Assembly: GCF_025149785.1 (NCBI RefSeq)
Contig: NZ_CP102277.1
Coordinates: forward strand, 1,984,001 to 2,048,000
Reading direction: 5' to 3'
DNA length: 64,000 nucleotides
Source of the DNA: Coprococcus comes ATCC 27758
GTDB taxonomy: Bacteria > Bacillota > Clostridia > Lachnospirales > Lachnospiraceae
Every line of letters starts with the position of its first letter. Positions within the stretch are counted from its first letter, which is position 1. Position numbers and translations under genes: made by a program. Below, piece after piece: positions 16,944 through 26,593 of this stretch. The notes below the pieces were generated by a model, which saw only the letters and a program-made list of their open reading frames with translations, ran no database searches and was not told where the DNA came from.

Positions 16944-17873
16944 TTAAAACAAATCCAGCATATTATCCAGATACAATTCCTCTCTTACATGCAGCTGATA
17001 TTCCGGCTTTGTCATATAATACAGCAGAAATTCCAGGATCAGCGCACTTCCAAGTCCCCTGCCTTCGATCTTAAAATTTGTAAATCCCATCGGCAAATAG
17101 ATATTTTTGATATCGTCTACGCTGATAAATCCCGGATTTGTCATTGCTTTTGAAAAACGATAGCCTTCCTTTGCATTTGGCGCAGTACACCGGTGTTCCT
17201 CTCCATCTTTTCCGAGATTCTTCCGGCTCACATCCTCATAACAGGCTTTCCGGTCCCTGCAGCCGAACCAACAACACTCATTACACAGGAATTCAACTTT
17301 ATCCTTCTGACCTTCTGATAATGTATTCCATTTATCCAACATCTTATTCAGACGGAAATCCGGCACGACATATTGAAAATCTTCTCTCTGGATTTCCCGC
17401 AGACACTCCTGAAATTCGGTCAACACTTTCGTGGTAGATGAGACCAGATAGAACCCCGGATACTTCTTTTTCAGATAATCCACCAGCAGCTCTGAGTGCA
17501 CGATCACACCGTTTTTCACACCTGTGCTTTTCTCAAATAACTGACAAAGCATATTGCATCTCTGATTCGCAAGGTGCTCTTTCCTGAGCAGAGAATTACT
17601 AAAGGTCAGACGGGCAGAAATCCCGTACTTCTGCATAAGTGCAAGCACTTCTTCCGGCTCAGCTTCTCCTGCTTCCACACGTCCTCCGCCCCACAGGCAG
17701 TCTTCCGGGGCTCCATAAATGGAACCAATCTCACACCAGTCATAGAAATATTCCCTGTGTGTATAAAACAGCGACAAAAAAAGTCTGTACAGTTCATAAA
17801 ATTCAAACAAGCCCGGAAGATGGTAATATGCTACATTTCCTCTTTCCCGACTTTGAAAACGATCATTCCTCAT
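16944..17873 (-). CDS. U32-like TIM-barrel protein of unknown function
   Basis: A 309-residue protein I do not recognise by name. It shares the U32 signature FKIEGR (267-272), and a cysteine-rich block precedes it: C197, C200, C201, C205, C211 and C229 in NECCWFGCRDRKACY and HRC. This parallels the four-cysteine cluster of U32 proteins such as the TrhP in this window (C172/C179/C195/C199). Upstream lies GAPEDCLWGGGR and a strand-helix pattern compatible with a barrel (IVHSELLVDYL, then FYLVSSTTKVL, then YVVPDFRLN). An iron-sulfur cluster is plausible. It is monocistronic, with GGAG before ATG 17873. Possible roles are RNA modification or an O2-independent hydroxylation, but nothing nearby indicates which. 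Confidence 0.7.
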   Translation of the reverse strand: MRNDRFQSRERGNVAYYHLPGLFEFYELYRLFLSLFYTHREYFYDWCEIGSIYGAPEDCLWGGGRVEAGEAEPEEVLALMQKYGISARLTFSNSLLRKEHLANQRCNMLCQLFEKSTGVKNGVIVHSELLVDYLKKKYPGFYLVSSTTKVLTEFQECLREIQREDFQYVVPDFRLNKMLDKWNTLSEGQKDKVEFLCNECCWFGCRDRKACYEDVSRKNLGKDGEEHRCTAPNAKEGYRFSKAMTNPGFISVDDIKNIYLPMGFTNFKIEGRGLGSALILEFLLYYMTKPEYQLHVREELYLDNMLDLF

Positions 17874-18024
17874 TTGACACTCCTACATAACTTTAATCCT
17901 CCTAAAACTACCATATTTTTCAAACGATTGTCAAACGGATTATCACGTTTTTTTATTTTTCATTCCACTCAAAAAATCATTCACACAATACTACGATATC
18001 ATAAAAATTAAAGGGCACCGCAAC

Positions 18025-18071
18025 AAAAAAAGAATCTATATCCTTCATGAATATGAATACAGATTCTTTTC
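18025..18071 (-). terminator. Terminator downstream of rnpB
   Basis: On minus, GAATCTGTAT...ATATAGATTC forms a stem (one G-U) around a loop of about 20 nt and is followed by TTTTTTTG. A T-run also directly follows the RNase P RNA 3' end at about 18092-18097. Confidence 0.7.
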
Positions 18072-18095
18072 AAAGTTTCTCAATTAAAAATAAAA

Positions 18096-18444
18096 AAGCA
18101 AGCAAAACGATAAGCCGGGTTATGTCGTGGACGTTCATCTATCCAGTTCTGCTGTTGCCAGCAGACTCAAGCGACCAACCTGAAGCATGACGGGCCGCCA
18201 TACCACTTCTTTTCGGTCTTGCTTCGGATGGGGTTTACATATGCCCTGTGTGTTACCACCCAGGCGGTAGTCTCTTACACTGCCCTTCCAACCTTACCTG
18301 CATCTGCAGGCGGTATATTTCTGTTGCACTATCCTTAGAGTCACCTCTACCGGACGTTATCCGGCATCCTGCCCTGTGAAGCCCGGACTTTCCTCGTCTG
18401 CGGCCTTTCGGCACCTGCATCCGCGAACGTCTGTCTTACTTGCC
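18096..18444 (-). ncRNA. rnpB: RNase P RNA, bacterial class A
   Basis: The catalytic RNA of ribonuclease P, which cuts the 5' leader from tRNA precursors. Read on minus, it contains GAGGAAAGTCCGGGCTTC, the universal CR-I sequence, and the downstream GATAGTGCAACAGAAA (CR-II/III region). Near the 3' end CATAACCCGGCTTA is present. The 5' GCAAG (from about 18443) pairs with CTTGC near 18098 as helix P1. The length, about 350 nt, fits the A class. Ends are estimated from P1 pairing. It lies just downstream of rnhA. Confidence 0.93.
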
Positions 18445-18488
18445 TTAGATACTTTATCACATTTTTTTATCAGTGTAAAGGATTTCTT

Positions 18489-18962
18489 CTACACTCCCGG
18501 ATCAACCTGCAGCTCATTTCCGTCTGCTGCCGTTGTCGCAAGAGTATCACAACGTTCATTCTGCGGGTGTCCATCATGCCCTTTTACCCAATTGAAGTTC
18601 ACCTGGTGCGGCTTTTTCGCTTCCAGAAGCCGCTTCCACAGGTCGGTATTCTTGACCGGCTCATTCTTCCCACGCTTCCAGCCCTTTTTGATCCATCCCT
18701 CGATCCAGTGCTGATTGAATGCATTGACCACATATTGGGAATCAGAATAAAGCTCTACCTCGCAAGGTCTGTTGAGCGCTTCCAGCCCCCGGATGACAGC
18801 CATCAGCTCCATCCGGTTATTGGTTGTCCGCACATAGCCGCCGGAAAGCTCTTTAACATGAAGTTCTCCCTTCGGGTCTACATATTCCAGAACGACTCCA
18901 TAACCGCCCGGTCCGTCCGGATTACCTCTTGCCGCTCCATCTGTATAAATACTGACTTTCAT
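18489..18962 (-). CDS. rnhA: Ribonuclease HI
   Basis: A 157-residue RNase HI that degrades RNA in RNA:DNA hybrids. All catalytic acids are in place: D in [16 protein letters not shown] in [14 protein letters not shown] in [12 protein letters not shown], and the last D with its histidine neighbour in [17 protein letters not shown]. The sequence is Escherichia-like, with the handle region [14 protein letters not shown]. It is the last protein gene of the spoIVA-to-rnhA run, 11 bp after the MBL gene, and rnpB follows. Confidence 0.95.
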   Translation of the reverse strand: MKVSIYTDGAARGNPDGPGGYGVVLEYVDPKGELHVKELSGGYVRTTNNRMELMAVIRGLEALNRPCEVELYSDSQYVVNAFNQHWIEGWIKKGWKRGKNEPVKNTDLWKRLLEAKKPHQVNFNWVKGHDGHPQNERCDTLATTAADGNELQVDPGV

Positions 18963-18973
18963 AAATTGTCTCC

Positions 18974-19663
18974 TTATAGTTCAAATACCTGTCCCTTTTC
19001 CCGGATCCGCATGATCTTCTCCCGGTATGGCTCTGATACTTCCATTCCGATAAGCCGGTCCTGCACCTCGTACTGCTTCCACATATGCATCGGAAATACA
19101 ATCTTCGTATCCGTATGCCGCATATACCAGTCAAAGCCCCAGTAAAACTGCTCTTCCTGTCTCGGGTCAAGCACGACAAATGCAAGATCGATCTTTTCAC
19201 CGGTCAGCGTTTCAATCTCCTTTTGATAATCGCCGCGCATCATCCGGTTATACGCATCATCTTCCTCTTCCCAGTGCCACCAGTTCAGATCCCCTGCATG
19301 ATAAATGATCCTGTCTTCGCATCTTACCAGAAAGGCAACCCCTTCATCGGTTGAACGCAGACTTTTTACCTTTGTATCCCCGACAGTAATCTCATCCTTT
19401 TTTCGCATGAAATGTTCCGATTCACGCTGCTCCTTTTTCGCAATTCTGATATCCTTCGGGAAAATATATTCCACATCCGGATACACATCCGCAAGCTTCA
19501 GGATCTCTCTGTTAAAATGATCCGGATGGGAATGGCTGGCAAACACCAACAGCTTCTTCGCTGGATCAAACTCCGGCATCGTTCCTTCATAATAGTCAAA
19601 TAATAGAATATGGGATTCCAGTTCCACCGAAAATCCGCTGTGTCCGATATACGTCACCCTCAT
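18974..19663 (-). CDS. MBL-fold metallo-hydrolase
   Basis: A 229-residue metallo-beta-lactamase-fold protein related to the UlaG/YtkL-like group. It begins [21 protein letters not shown]; the metal motif is [10 protein letters not shown], and later ligands are probably [11 protein letters not shown] and IVFPMHMW. The substrate is unknown. It lies 8 bp from the MogA-like gene and 11 bp from rnhA, so it is probably co-transcribed with both. The family contains phosphodiesterases, lactonases and nucleases; the neighbours do not settle the question. Confidence 0.85.
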   Translation of the reverse strand: MRVTYIGHSGFSVELESHILLFDYYEGTMPEFDPAKKLLVFASHSHPDHFNREILKLADVYPDVEYIFPKDIRIAKKEQRESEHFMRKKDEITVGDTKVKSLRSTDEGVAFLVRCEDRIIYHAGDLNWWHWEEEDDAYNRMMRGDYQKEIETLTGEKIDLAFVVLDPRQEEQFYWGFDWYMRHTDTKIVFPMHMWKQYEVQDRLIGMEVSEPYREKIMRIREKGQVFEL

Positions 19664-19671
19664 CTGTCTGC

Positions 19672-20157
19672 CTACTCCTCAACATCATCATGTTCACCGG
19701 CTGCTGTCTCTGTCGCATAAACAATCTCCGGAAGAACATATTCCAGACACTCTTTAATGATCTTCGGACTTCCCGGAAGATTGACGATCAGGGATTTACC
19801 CCGGATACCTGCTGTTCCTCTCGTCAGCATTGCCCTTTTTCTGGTCCGTGTCATAAAAAGACGCATCGACTCTCCGATCCCCGGAATCTCCTTATCGACC
19901 ACTGCCTTTGTCGCTTCCGGAACACAGTCCTCTTCTCTGCATCCGATCCCACCGATCGTAAGGATCAGATCTGCCATCTGTGCATCCGCGATCTTCGCAA
20001 GGATCTTGCGGATAACCTCCCTGTCATTTGGTACCGGCTGTACAAGCTCTGTCTTGAAGCTGACCTGATCGAGCACTCTTCGCACGATTGGCGAACACGT
20101 ATCATCCTTCTGTTTTCTGTATATCATGGTGTCTGCTGATACAATTGCTACTTTCAT
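19672..20157 (-). CDS. MogA/MoaB-like molybdopterin-binding protein
   Basis: A 161-residue protein of the MogA/MoaB family, which adenylates molybdopterin. The core reads LILTIGGIGCREEDCVPEAT, where the family has T-GGTG--xxDxTPEA, and NLPGSPKIIKECL is conserved. The change of the glycine-loop Thr to Ile, and of Thr to Val before PEA, makes full catalytic competence uncertain. No other molybdenum cofactor gene is in the window. It sits in a compact run (164 bp after spoIVA, 8 bp before the MBL gene). Confidence 0.8.
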   Translation of the reverse strand: MKVAIVSADTMIYRKQKDDTCSPIVRRVLDQVSFKTELVQPVPNDREVIRKILAKIADAQMADLILTIGGIGCREEDCVPEATKAVVDKEIPGIGESMRLFMTRTRKRAMLTRGTAGIRGKSLIVNLPGSPKIIKECLEYVLPEIVYATETAAGEHDDVEE

Positions 20158-20321
20158 AGATGTCCCTCTTTTCTTTTCTCCTCACGTATAGATTTCATGG
20201 TATCTTATATGACCATTCATTCCATGAAAATGTATCCCCTAACGTATAGACTTTAGTATAACATACTCTCGGATTGCCATGCAAGTTTCCCGCCGCCAAT
20301 CGAATTGATTTAAGAAAAATT

Positions 20322-21794
20322 TTAGATAATGATGCAAACCATACCTCCGTTGCTGTCATTGACGATCTTCTGCATGGTGTCCTGCAGTTTTGCCTGACTT
20401 TCATCTCCGATCATGGCGATCTTGTTTCGCACGCCATCCATCACCAGCTCTTCGATCGATTTTCCGAAAATATTGGTTCCCCAGACTCCATCCGGGCTCT
20501 TTGCCGCCTCGTTGATATAATTTACCAGATCCTTTGCCTGCTGCTCACTCCCCACGATCGGCGCGATCTCGGTCTCAATGTTAGCTCGGATCATATGGAT
20601 AGAAGGTGCTTCCGAACGGATCTTTACTCCGTATTTATTGCCCTGCCGGATTACCACTGGATCGTCCAGCCGGATTTCTTCTCTTGTCGCGCTGACTACA
20701 CCGTAGCCTTTCATTTTAACCGAAGCAAGTGCATCTTTGACACTTTCATATTCTTTCTGGAGCATGGCAAGATTACGCACTGTATGGATCAGATCATATT
20801 CCCCGCTGATCTGCGTTCCGGTCAGATCACTTAACATTTCGTAATAACAGCCATCTTCTACCTTGATTTCAACCGAGATCTCACCGGTATCCATGGACAC
20901 ACCTGTTACATTTACTGCATTTATGTAGGTACTCTGCTCCGGCTTCCGGATCTCCATCGCATCCCGGATTTCTCCGATTCTGCCCATGACTTCTCTTGCA
21001 TAAGATACCAGCTCTTCCCGGACCTTGTGATCTGCTCTAAGTATTTCCACCCATTTTGGAAGGAAAAATTTTACTTCTGTGACCGGAAATGCAAAGAGCA
21101 CATTTTCCATGATCCGGTGGATATCTTCTTCCCGGAGCTGTTCACAGTTGACCGGAAGTGCCGTTACCTGATATTCTTTCTGGATTTCTTCTGCCACGTT
21201 TTTTGCCTCTGCGCTGTACGGTTTCCGGGTATTGACCAAGACCACGAACGGCTTGCCAATGCTTTTCAGCTCCTGGATCGTTTTCTTTTCTGCCGCCCGG
21301 TAGCTGTTTCTGGGAAGCTCTCCGATACTTCCGTCTGTCGTCACAACAATCCCGATCGTGGAGTGGTCATGGATTACCTTTTTCGTCCCGATTTCTGCCG
21401 CCTTTGTAAACGGAATTTCTTTTTCGTTCCACGGCGTTTTCACCAGACGTTCTGCTCCATTTTCCATGTAACCGGCGGCTCCCTCCACCATATAGCCCAC
21501 ACAATCAATCAGACGCACCAGCACACTCACATCCTTTGCGAGCTGGATTTCGGCAGCTTCTTTTGGCACAAATTTCGGCTCCGTTGTCATGATGCTCTTC
21601 CCTGACGCAGACTGCGGAAGCTCATCCACCGTCCGCTCTTTTGCATGCTCATCGGTCATTTTCGGCAGCACCAGCACATCCATAAAACGCTTGATAAAGG
21701 TTGATTTGCCACTCCGTACCGGTCCTACCACACCCAGATAGATCTCTCCATTCGTCCGGCACTGTATATCCTTGTATAAATCAAATGTATCCAT
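20322..21794 (-). CDS. spoIVA: Stage IV sporulation protein A
   Basis: A 490-residue ATPase that polymerises on the forespore surface and anchors the spore coat basement layer. The Walker A is GPVRSGKST (24-32), in a GTPase-like N-terminal domain with LIDCVGYMVEGAAGY, TTDGSIGELPR and VVLVNTRKP. The C-terminus ends GGMVCIII, as in the family, where it is needed for localisation. Expression under SigE would be expected; a CATACACT resembling a SigE -10 lies upstream at about 21814-21821 on minus, but no convincing -35 was found. With sigK it marks the organism as spore-forming. Confidence 0.97.
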   Translation of the reverse strand: MDTFDLYKDIQCRTNGEIYLGVVGPVRSGKSTFIKRFMDVLVLPKMTDEHAKERTVDELPQSASGKSIMTTEPKFVPKEAAEIQLAKDVSVLVRLIDCVGYMVEGAAGYMENGAERLVKTPWNEKEIPFTKAAEIGTKKVIHDHSTIGIVVTTDGSIGELPRNSYRAAEKKTIQELKSIGKPFVVLVNTRKPYSAEAKNVAEEIQKEYQVTALPVNCEQLREEDIHRIMENVLFAFPVTEVKFFLPKWVEILRADHKVREELVSYAREVMGRIGEIRDAMEIRKPEQSTYINAVNVTGVSMDTGEISVEIKVEDGCYYEMLSDLTGTQISGEYDLIHTVRNLAMLQKEYESVKDALASVKMKGYGVVSATREEIRLDDPVVIRQGNKYGVKIRSEAPSIHMIRANIETEIAPIVGSEQQAKDLVNYINEAAKSPDGVWGTNIFGKSIEELVMDGVRNKIAMIGDESQAKLQDTMQKIVNDSNGGMVCIII

Positions 21795-22006
21795 ACACTG
21801 TCCCCCTTTGATTGCTGATACAGTGTATGCGGGCTTTCCCCGGTTTAGAACAACTATACTGCCAGTTCACTTTTACTTTCTTGCCATCAATTTCAAAATC
21901 GGGTATGATAAATGGTAACAAAAAAGCGTATTACAGGCACGTAATGCCTTTCATTTATCAGAAAATCCTATCGGGATTTTCTTACAGTCAAAAAAGGAGG
22001 TATCCT

Positions 22007-22990
22007 ATGCACGTAGGAAGAAAAGCACAAAAAAGAGAAAAAAAAGCCATGTCTGTCTCCCTGTACGGGAATCTGTTTTTCGTTATCGTTGAGATCGTCA
22101 TGGCAATCTACACCAGTTCCCAGGCAGTTCTTCTGGACGCAATCTATGACGGAGTCGAGTTCTGCATGCTCCTGCCGTCGCTTTTTCTGATTCCGCTACT
22201 TTACAAGCCATCCAATGAAAAGCACCCGTTCGGTTATATGCAGATTGAATCTATGTTTGTCGTTGTCAAGGGCATTACCATGACTGGCGTTACCGTCGGG
22301 CTGATCCTGAACAATATCGAAATCATGATCCATGGTGGCAGAAAAGTCGCTTTTGATACCATTGCCTGGTTTGAATTATTTGCATTTTTTCTGGGAATTA
22401 CCGTATCCATTTATCTCAAATATAAGAATCGTCTGATGGATTCCCCAATGATCACAATGGAAATGGAAGGCTGGGAGATCGACAGTATTGCCTCTTTCGG
22501 TATGGCAATTGCCTTCTTTCTTCCGGTTCTGCTGCCTTTTCCATGGTTCAGACCCATAACACCTTATCTTGACCAGATCATTACCGTCACCCTGTCCATC
22601 TTTATGCTGCCGACACCGATAAAGACGGTAATAACCGGACTTCGGGATCTGTTCCTGATCCCGCCGGAGGAAGAGACTGTTGATGAAATTAAAGAAACGA
22701 TCGAACCTGTCCTAAATGCCTATGGTTACAAAAAGCTCTACTATGACATTCTCCGTACCGGAAGAAAGCTCTGGATCAGTGTTTACATCACCTTTGACAA
22801 AGATCTGGTTTCCATTACCCGGTTTAAGATCGTACAGAATTTCTGTATCCAGGCTCTTGCGAAAAAATATACGGATTTTTATTTTGAACTTCTGCCGGAT
22901 ATTGTGTTTACCACGGATGATGAGGCATTGACCAATCATATCGTAAACCAGTCGGAAGAAGTGGATCAGAATGCAAAATTTGCAGACTGA
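22007..22990 (+). CDS. Cation diffusion facilitator family transporter
   Basis: A 327-residue inner-membrane transporter of the CDF family, probably a proton-coupled metal exporter. Hydrophobic segments begin at about residue 18 (LYGNLFFVIVEIVMAIY). TM2 keeps the two-aspartate metal pair (LLDAIYDGVEF). The TM5 site is altered: where the family has WHHRSD before its conserved S-G run, this protein has WEIDSIASFG. A soluble C-terminal domain, about 230-327, follows. I chose ATG 22007 because AAAGGAGG lies 6 nt upstream; the longer frame from 21812 is not supported. The metal cannot be assigned. It is convergent with the P-type ATPase. Confidence 0.82.
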   Translation: MHVGRKAQKREKKAMSVSLYGNLFFVIVEIVMAIYTSSQAVLLDAIYDGVEFCMLLPSLFLIPLLYKPSNEKHPFGYMQIESMFVVVKGITMTGVTVGLILNNIEIMIHGGRKVAFDTIAWFELFAFFLGITVSIYLKYKNRLMDSPMITMEMEGWEIDSIASFGMAIAFFLPVLLPFPWFRPITPYLDQIITVTLSIFMLPTPIKTVITGLRDLFLIPPEEETVDEIKETIEPVLNAYGYKKLYYDILRTGRKLWISVYITFDKDLVSITRFKIVQNFCIQALAKKYTDFYFELLPDIVFTTDDEALTNHIVNQSEEVDQNAKFAD

Positions 22991-23031
22991 ATTATCTGAT
23001 CCTTATTCTTTAAAAATACTCATTTTCCAAG

Positions 23032-23060
23032 AAAAGCTGCCTTAATCGGCAGCTTTTCCT
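23032..23060. terminator. Bidirectional terminator between the CDF and P-type ATPase genes
   Basis: AAAAGCTGCC-TTAATC-GGCAGCTTTTC. On minus the stem includes the last codons and stop of the ATPase gene; on plus it terminates the CDF gene. Compact and symmetric. Confidence 0.8.
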
Positions 23061-25492
23061 TTAAATTCTTTGATTGGATTCTTGATAAATTTTATGTACT
23101 GCTTTCTCAGCCATTCGATCAGCTTCGTCAGATACCGAAGTACCGGCTCGGTCGCAATAGAGAATATTACAAAAAGCATAATGCATTTTCTGGACATTCC
23201 CGTAATCGCAAATAACTGTGGCAGGAAGATACTGCATCCTAACAGTCCGATCACGCATCCGATCCAGACGATCATACGCAGTGCATTCATCGGCTGGCAG
23301 ATCCGGTAAAGGATCATGAATCCGACAATTGCAAGCAGCATCGTCGCCGCCGTAGAAATATCTTTGGATGCAACTCCGAACGTCTGTCCAAATACAACCA
23401 GCGCACCAACCGCAAATACATCCGTAAGTCCTGCCGGAAGTGCCTTTAAGAACACATTGGTCAGGAAGTGTCCCTTAATGATATCCCGGTTCGGCTGCAG
23501 TGCCAGGAAGAATGCCGGAATACCGATCGTATACATGCTGATCAGCGATACCTGGGATGGCTCCAGCGGATAGGTAATCATAAAGACTGCCGAGAAAATT
23601 GCAAGCAGGAAGGAAAAAATATTCTTCACCAGGAACAGACTTGCTGAACGCTGAATGTTATTGACAACTCTTCTTCCTTCCAGAACAACCTCCGGCATCC
23701 TTGAAAAATCGGATTCCAGAAGTACCACCTGGGACGCCTGGACCGCCGCATCGCTTCCTGATGCCATCGCCACCGAACAGTCTGCATCCTTCAGGGCAAG
23801 TACATCATTAACACCATCACCGGTCATAGCGACCGTCATCCCCTGCTTTTTCAGTGCCTGCACAAACTGTCTTTTCTGTTCCGGGATTACCCTTCCGAAG
23901 ACCGTATATTTGCTCACCGCAAGGGCAATATCTTCTTCGGTCTTTAATGTTCCCGCATCCACGTAATTCTCTGCGCCTTCAATTCCGGCCTGCTTCGCAG
24001 TCTCCGATACGGTAATCGGATTATCACCCGAAATAACTTTTATCGCAACACCCTGGTCCGCAAAATATTTGAAAGTCGCAGGCGCTTCTTCCCTGACTTT
24101 ATTGAGAAGGAGGACATAACCAAGCGGCGTTACCGTTCCAGTCAGCGGCTTACCATCCGGCTCTCCATCATAGCTTCCAAATACCAGTACACGGAACCCC
24201 CTGGACGTATACTGTTCTATTCTTCCCTGATACTTTGTATAATCCTCACGCAGGACAAATTCCGGTGCACCAAGCACATATGCCTGATCTTTGAAAATTA
24301 CTCCGCTGTATTTGACCGTGGAAGAAAAAGGAATCACTTTTTCCGGCACTTTATCTGAATGCTCTGTAAAATGTTCTTGCATCGCATGCATCGTGCTGTT
24401 ATCCGCGTCCATTCCTTTGACAAAATCGCCGATCATCCGGTTCAGATCCGGCATCTTTTCTTCGTCATAGGCCTTGGCTTTCACCACTTCACTGACACAC
24501 ATACTGTCTTCTGTGATCGTACCTGTCTTGTCAACACAAAGCACATTAACCCGCGCCAGAGTCTCGATACTCTTCATATCATGGAGCAATACCTTTTTCG
24601 ATGCAAGACGCATTGCACTTACCGCAAGTGCCACGCTTGCAAGAAGATATAATCCTTCCGGGATCATGCCGATCACTGCAGCAACCATGGAGATAATACT
24701 CTGCCGGAAGCTGTCGTGATTATAGAAATAACTCTGCACAAACAAAATGATTCCTATCGGGATCAGTGCGATTCCGACCATTTTTACCAGCTTGTCCAGG
24801 GAACGGATCATCTCCGACTGTTCCCCCTGCTGCATGGCTTTTGCTTCCAGAGTCAGCTGTGAAATATAGGAATCCGCTCCAACCTTATCCAGGCGTGCAT
24901 GACAGCTTCCTGATACCACAAAACTACCTGACATCAGACGGTCTCCACGCTTTTTCGTGATCTCATCAGATTCACCGGTAAGTAAAGATTCATTGACCTG
25001 AACCTCACCAGCCTCAACAACCGCATCTGCACAGATCTGGTTCCCGGCACGAAATACAACAATGTCGTCCACAACCAGCTGATCCGCCTCCAGATTCAGC
25101 GATACCCCTCCACGGATTACTTCCGCGTGCGGTGCATTCAGCATGGTCAGCCTATCCAGTACTTTCTTGGAACGGATCTCCTGAATGATCCCGATCAGTG
25201 TATTGCAGATGATGACCGGCAGGAATGTCAGATTTCGAAAAGAACCTACCAGGCACAGCAGAATCGCCAGAATCAGAAAGATCAGGTTGAAATAGGTAAA
25301 TATATTATTATGAACAATCTCTTTTGTCGTAAGTCCCGGTGGAGCAACCTCATCATTGGTCCAGCCATTCTCTTCCCTTATCCGGATCTGCTCGGGATTA
25401 AGACCTACCCGGTAGTCCGGAACCACACGCTGGATCTCGCCTCGAACGACTTCTTCCTCTTGTGTTTCTTTTTCTTTTTTTCCGAATTTCAT
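23042..25492 (-). CDS. Cation-translocating P-type ATPase
   Basis: An 816-residue P-type ATPase. The actuator motif LLTGESDE is at about 171-178, TM4 has MIPEGLYLL (a PEGL motif as in P2-type pumps), and the phosphorylation site is D321 in DKTGTITEDS. The hinge motif is MTGDGVNDVLALKDAD. It lacks N-terminal heavy-metal domains, so it is not a P1B metal pump. It resembles the CtpE-like group proposed to handle calcium, but the ion is not certain. The C-terminal part has about six hydrophobic segments followed by a basic tail. It is separated from gpsA and carries its own ribosome site, AGGAGG. Confidence 0.88.
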   Translation of the reverse strand: MKFGKKEKETQEEEVVRGEIQRVVPDYRVGLNPEQIRIREENGWTNDEVAPPGLTTKEIVHNNIFTYFNLIFLILAILLCLVGSFRNLTFLPVIICNTLIGIIQEIRSKKVLDRLTMLNAPHAEVIRGGVSLNLEADQLVVDDIVVFRAGNQICADAVVEAGEVQVNESLLTGESDEITKKRGDRLMSGSFVVSGSCHARLDKVGADSYISQLTLEAKAMQQGEQSEMIRSLDKLVKMVGIALIPIGIILFVQSYFYNHDSFRQSIISMVAAVIGMIPEGLYLLASVALAVSAMRLASKKVLLHDMKSIETLARVNVLCVDKTGTITEDSMCVSEVVKAKAYDEEKMPDLNRMIGDFVKGMDADNSTMHAMQEHFTEHSDKVPEKVIPFSSTVKYSGVIFKDQAYVLGAPEFVLREDYTKYQGRIEQYTSRGFRVLVFGSYDGEPDGKPLTGTVTPLGYVLLLNKVREEAPATFKYFADQGVAIKVISGDNPITVSETAKQAGIEGAENYVDAGTLKTEEDIALAVSKYTVFGRVIPEQKRQFVQALKKQGMTVAMTGDGVNDVLALKDADCSVAMASGSDAAVQASQVVLLESDFSRMPEVVLEGRRVVNNIQRSASLFLVKNIFSFLLAIFSAVFMITYPLEPSQVSLISMYTIGIPAFFLALQPNRDIIKGHFLTNVFLKALPAGLTDVFAVGALVVFGQTFGVASKDISTAATMLLAIVGFMILYRICQPMNALRMIVWIGCVIGLLGCSIFLPQLFAITGMSRKCIMLFVIFSIATEPVLRYLTKLIEWLRKQYIKFIKNPIKEFKGKAAD

Positions 25493-25576
25493 ACAAAAAA
25501 TCCTCCTGTATACACGCCATTATACGCCTATACGGAAGGATTTTCCATTAAGACTTTATGAAATTTCTTTGAAACT

Positions 25577-26587
25577 TTAATCCCACGGAAGGTTACTGTA
25601 TTCGCTGCGCCCGTCACGCATCATCAGTTCACTTACCGCATCCTTTGCGGGTTTGCCTTCAAAAAGTACCTGATTGACCTTTTCCACGATTGGCATGGAT
25701 ACCTCATATTTTTCAGCCAGCTCTCTTGCCGCTTTTGCTGAATACACACCCTCAACTACCATCTTGACCTCAGCCATCGCTTCTTCCATCGTCATTCCCT
25801 CACCGATCAGAACACCTGCCTTACGGTTACGACTGTGCTTACTTGCACAGGTGACGATCAGATCACCGATTCCGGTAAGTCCGGTAAAGGATTCCAGCTT
25901 TCCGCCCATCTTTACACCAAGTCTTGTGATCTCCGCAATTCCTCTGGTGATCAGTGCAGCTTTGGTGTTATCCCCGTATCCTAGTCCATCTGCAACTCCG
26001 GCTGCAAGTGCGATTACATTTTTCAGGGAACCGCCAAGCTCAATTCCTTTAATATCCGGGCTTGTGTAGACACGGAATACATCATTCATGAAAATTTTCT
26101 GCAGATAAATGGCGGTTTCTTCTGTCTCTGCTCCGACTACAACCGTTGTCGGAAGTTCACGGCTTACTTCTTCTGCGTGACTTGGACCAGAAAGAACAGC
26201 TACATTTGCCTGCGGAATCTCTTCTTCAATCTGCTCAGAAAGTGTCTTTAAAGTACCCTCTTCAATTCCTTTTGCCACATTGACCAGAATTTGCTCTTCC
26301 TTTACATACGGGCACATTTTCTTCGCCGTAGCTCTGGTTGCCATAGACGGAACTGCAAGAACGACCACATCTTTTCCTTCCACACTTCCCTGCAGATCTG
26401 TTGTGATCTCGATCTCCTCCGGGATATGAATGCCCGGAAGCTTACTTGGATTTTCCCGTCTTTCTCTGATCTCATCTGCTTCTTCTTTTAAATAAGACCA
26501 GATGGTTACATGATGTCCGTTTTTATTCAGTACCAGGGCCAGAGCCGTTCCCCAGCTTCCTGAACCGATAACTCCGATTTCTGCCAT
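25577..26587 (-). CDS. gpsA: NAD(P)H-dependent glycerol-3-phosphate dehydrogenase
   Basis: A 336-residue dehydrogenase that makes sn-glycerol-3-phosphate for phospholipids. The nucleotide-binding start IGVIGSGSWGTALALVL is intact; the conserved VLSGPSHAEEV and ELGGSLKNVIALAAG (catalytic lysine) are present, and GLTGIGDLIVTC matches the family. It lies 7 bp downstream of plsY, the acyltransferase that uses its product, and is part of der-plsY-gpsA, a widespread clostridial gene order that usually leads on to spoIVA. Confidence 0.97.
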   Translation of the reverse strand: MAEIGVIGSGSWGTALALVLNKNGHHVTIWSYLKEEADEIRERRENPSKLPGIHIPEEIEITTDLQGSVEGKDVVVLAVPSMATRATAKKMCPYVKEEQILVNVAKGIEEGTLKTLSEQIEEEIPQANVAVLSGPSHAEEVSRELPTTVVVGAETEETAIYLQKIFMNDVFRVYTSPDIKGIELGGSLKNVIALAAGVADGLGYGDNTKAALITRGIAEITRLGVKMGGKLESFTGLTGIGDLIVTCASKHSRNRKAGVLIGEGMTMEEAMAEVKMVVEGVYSAKAARELAEKYEVSMPIVEKVNQVLFEGKPAKDAVSELMMRDGRSEYSNLPWD

Positions 26588-26593
26588 AAATTA

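Noticed and set aside
21814-21821. SigE-type -10 (CATACACT) upstream of spoIVA
   Set aside because: No acceptable -35 at the right distance; mentioned in the spoIVA entry but not annotated separately.
21959-21983. Hairpin AGAAAATCC/GGGATTTTCT just before the CDF ribosome site
   Set aside because: Could be an attenuator or metal-responsive element, but no T-run and no known motif; too little to call.
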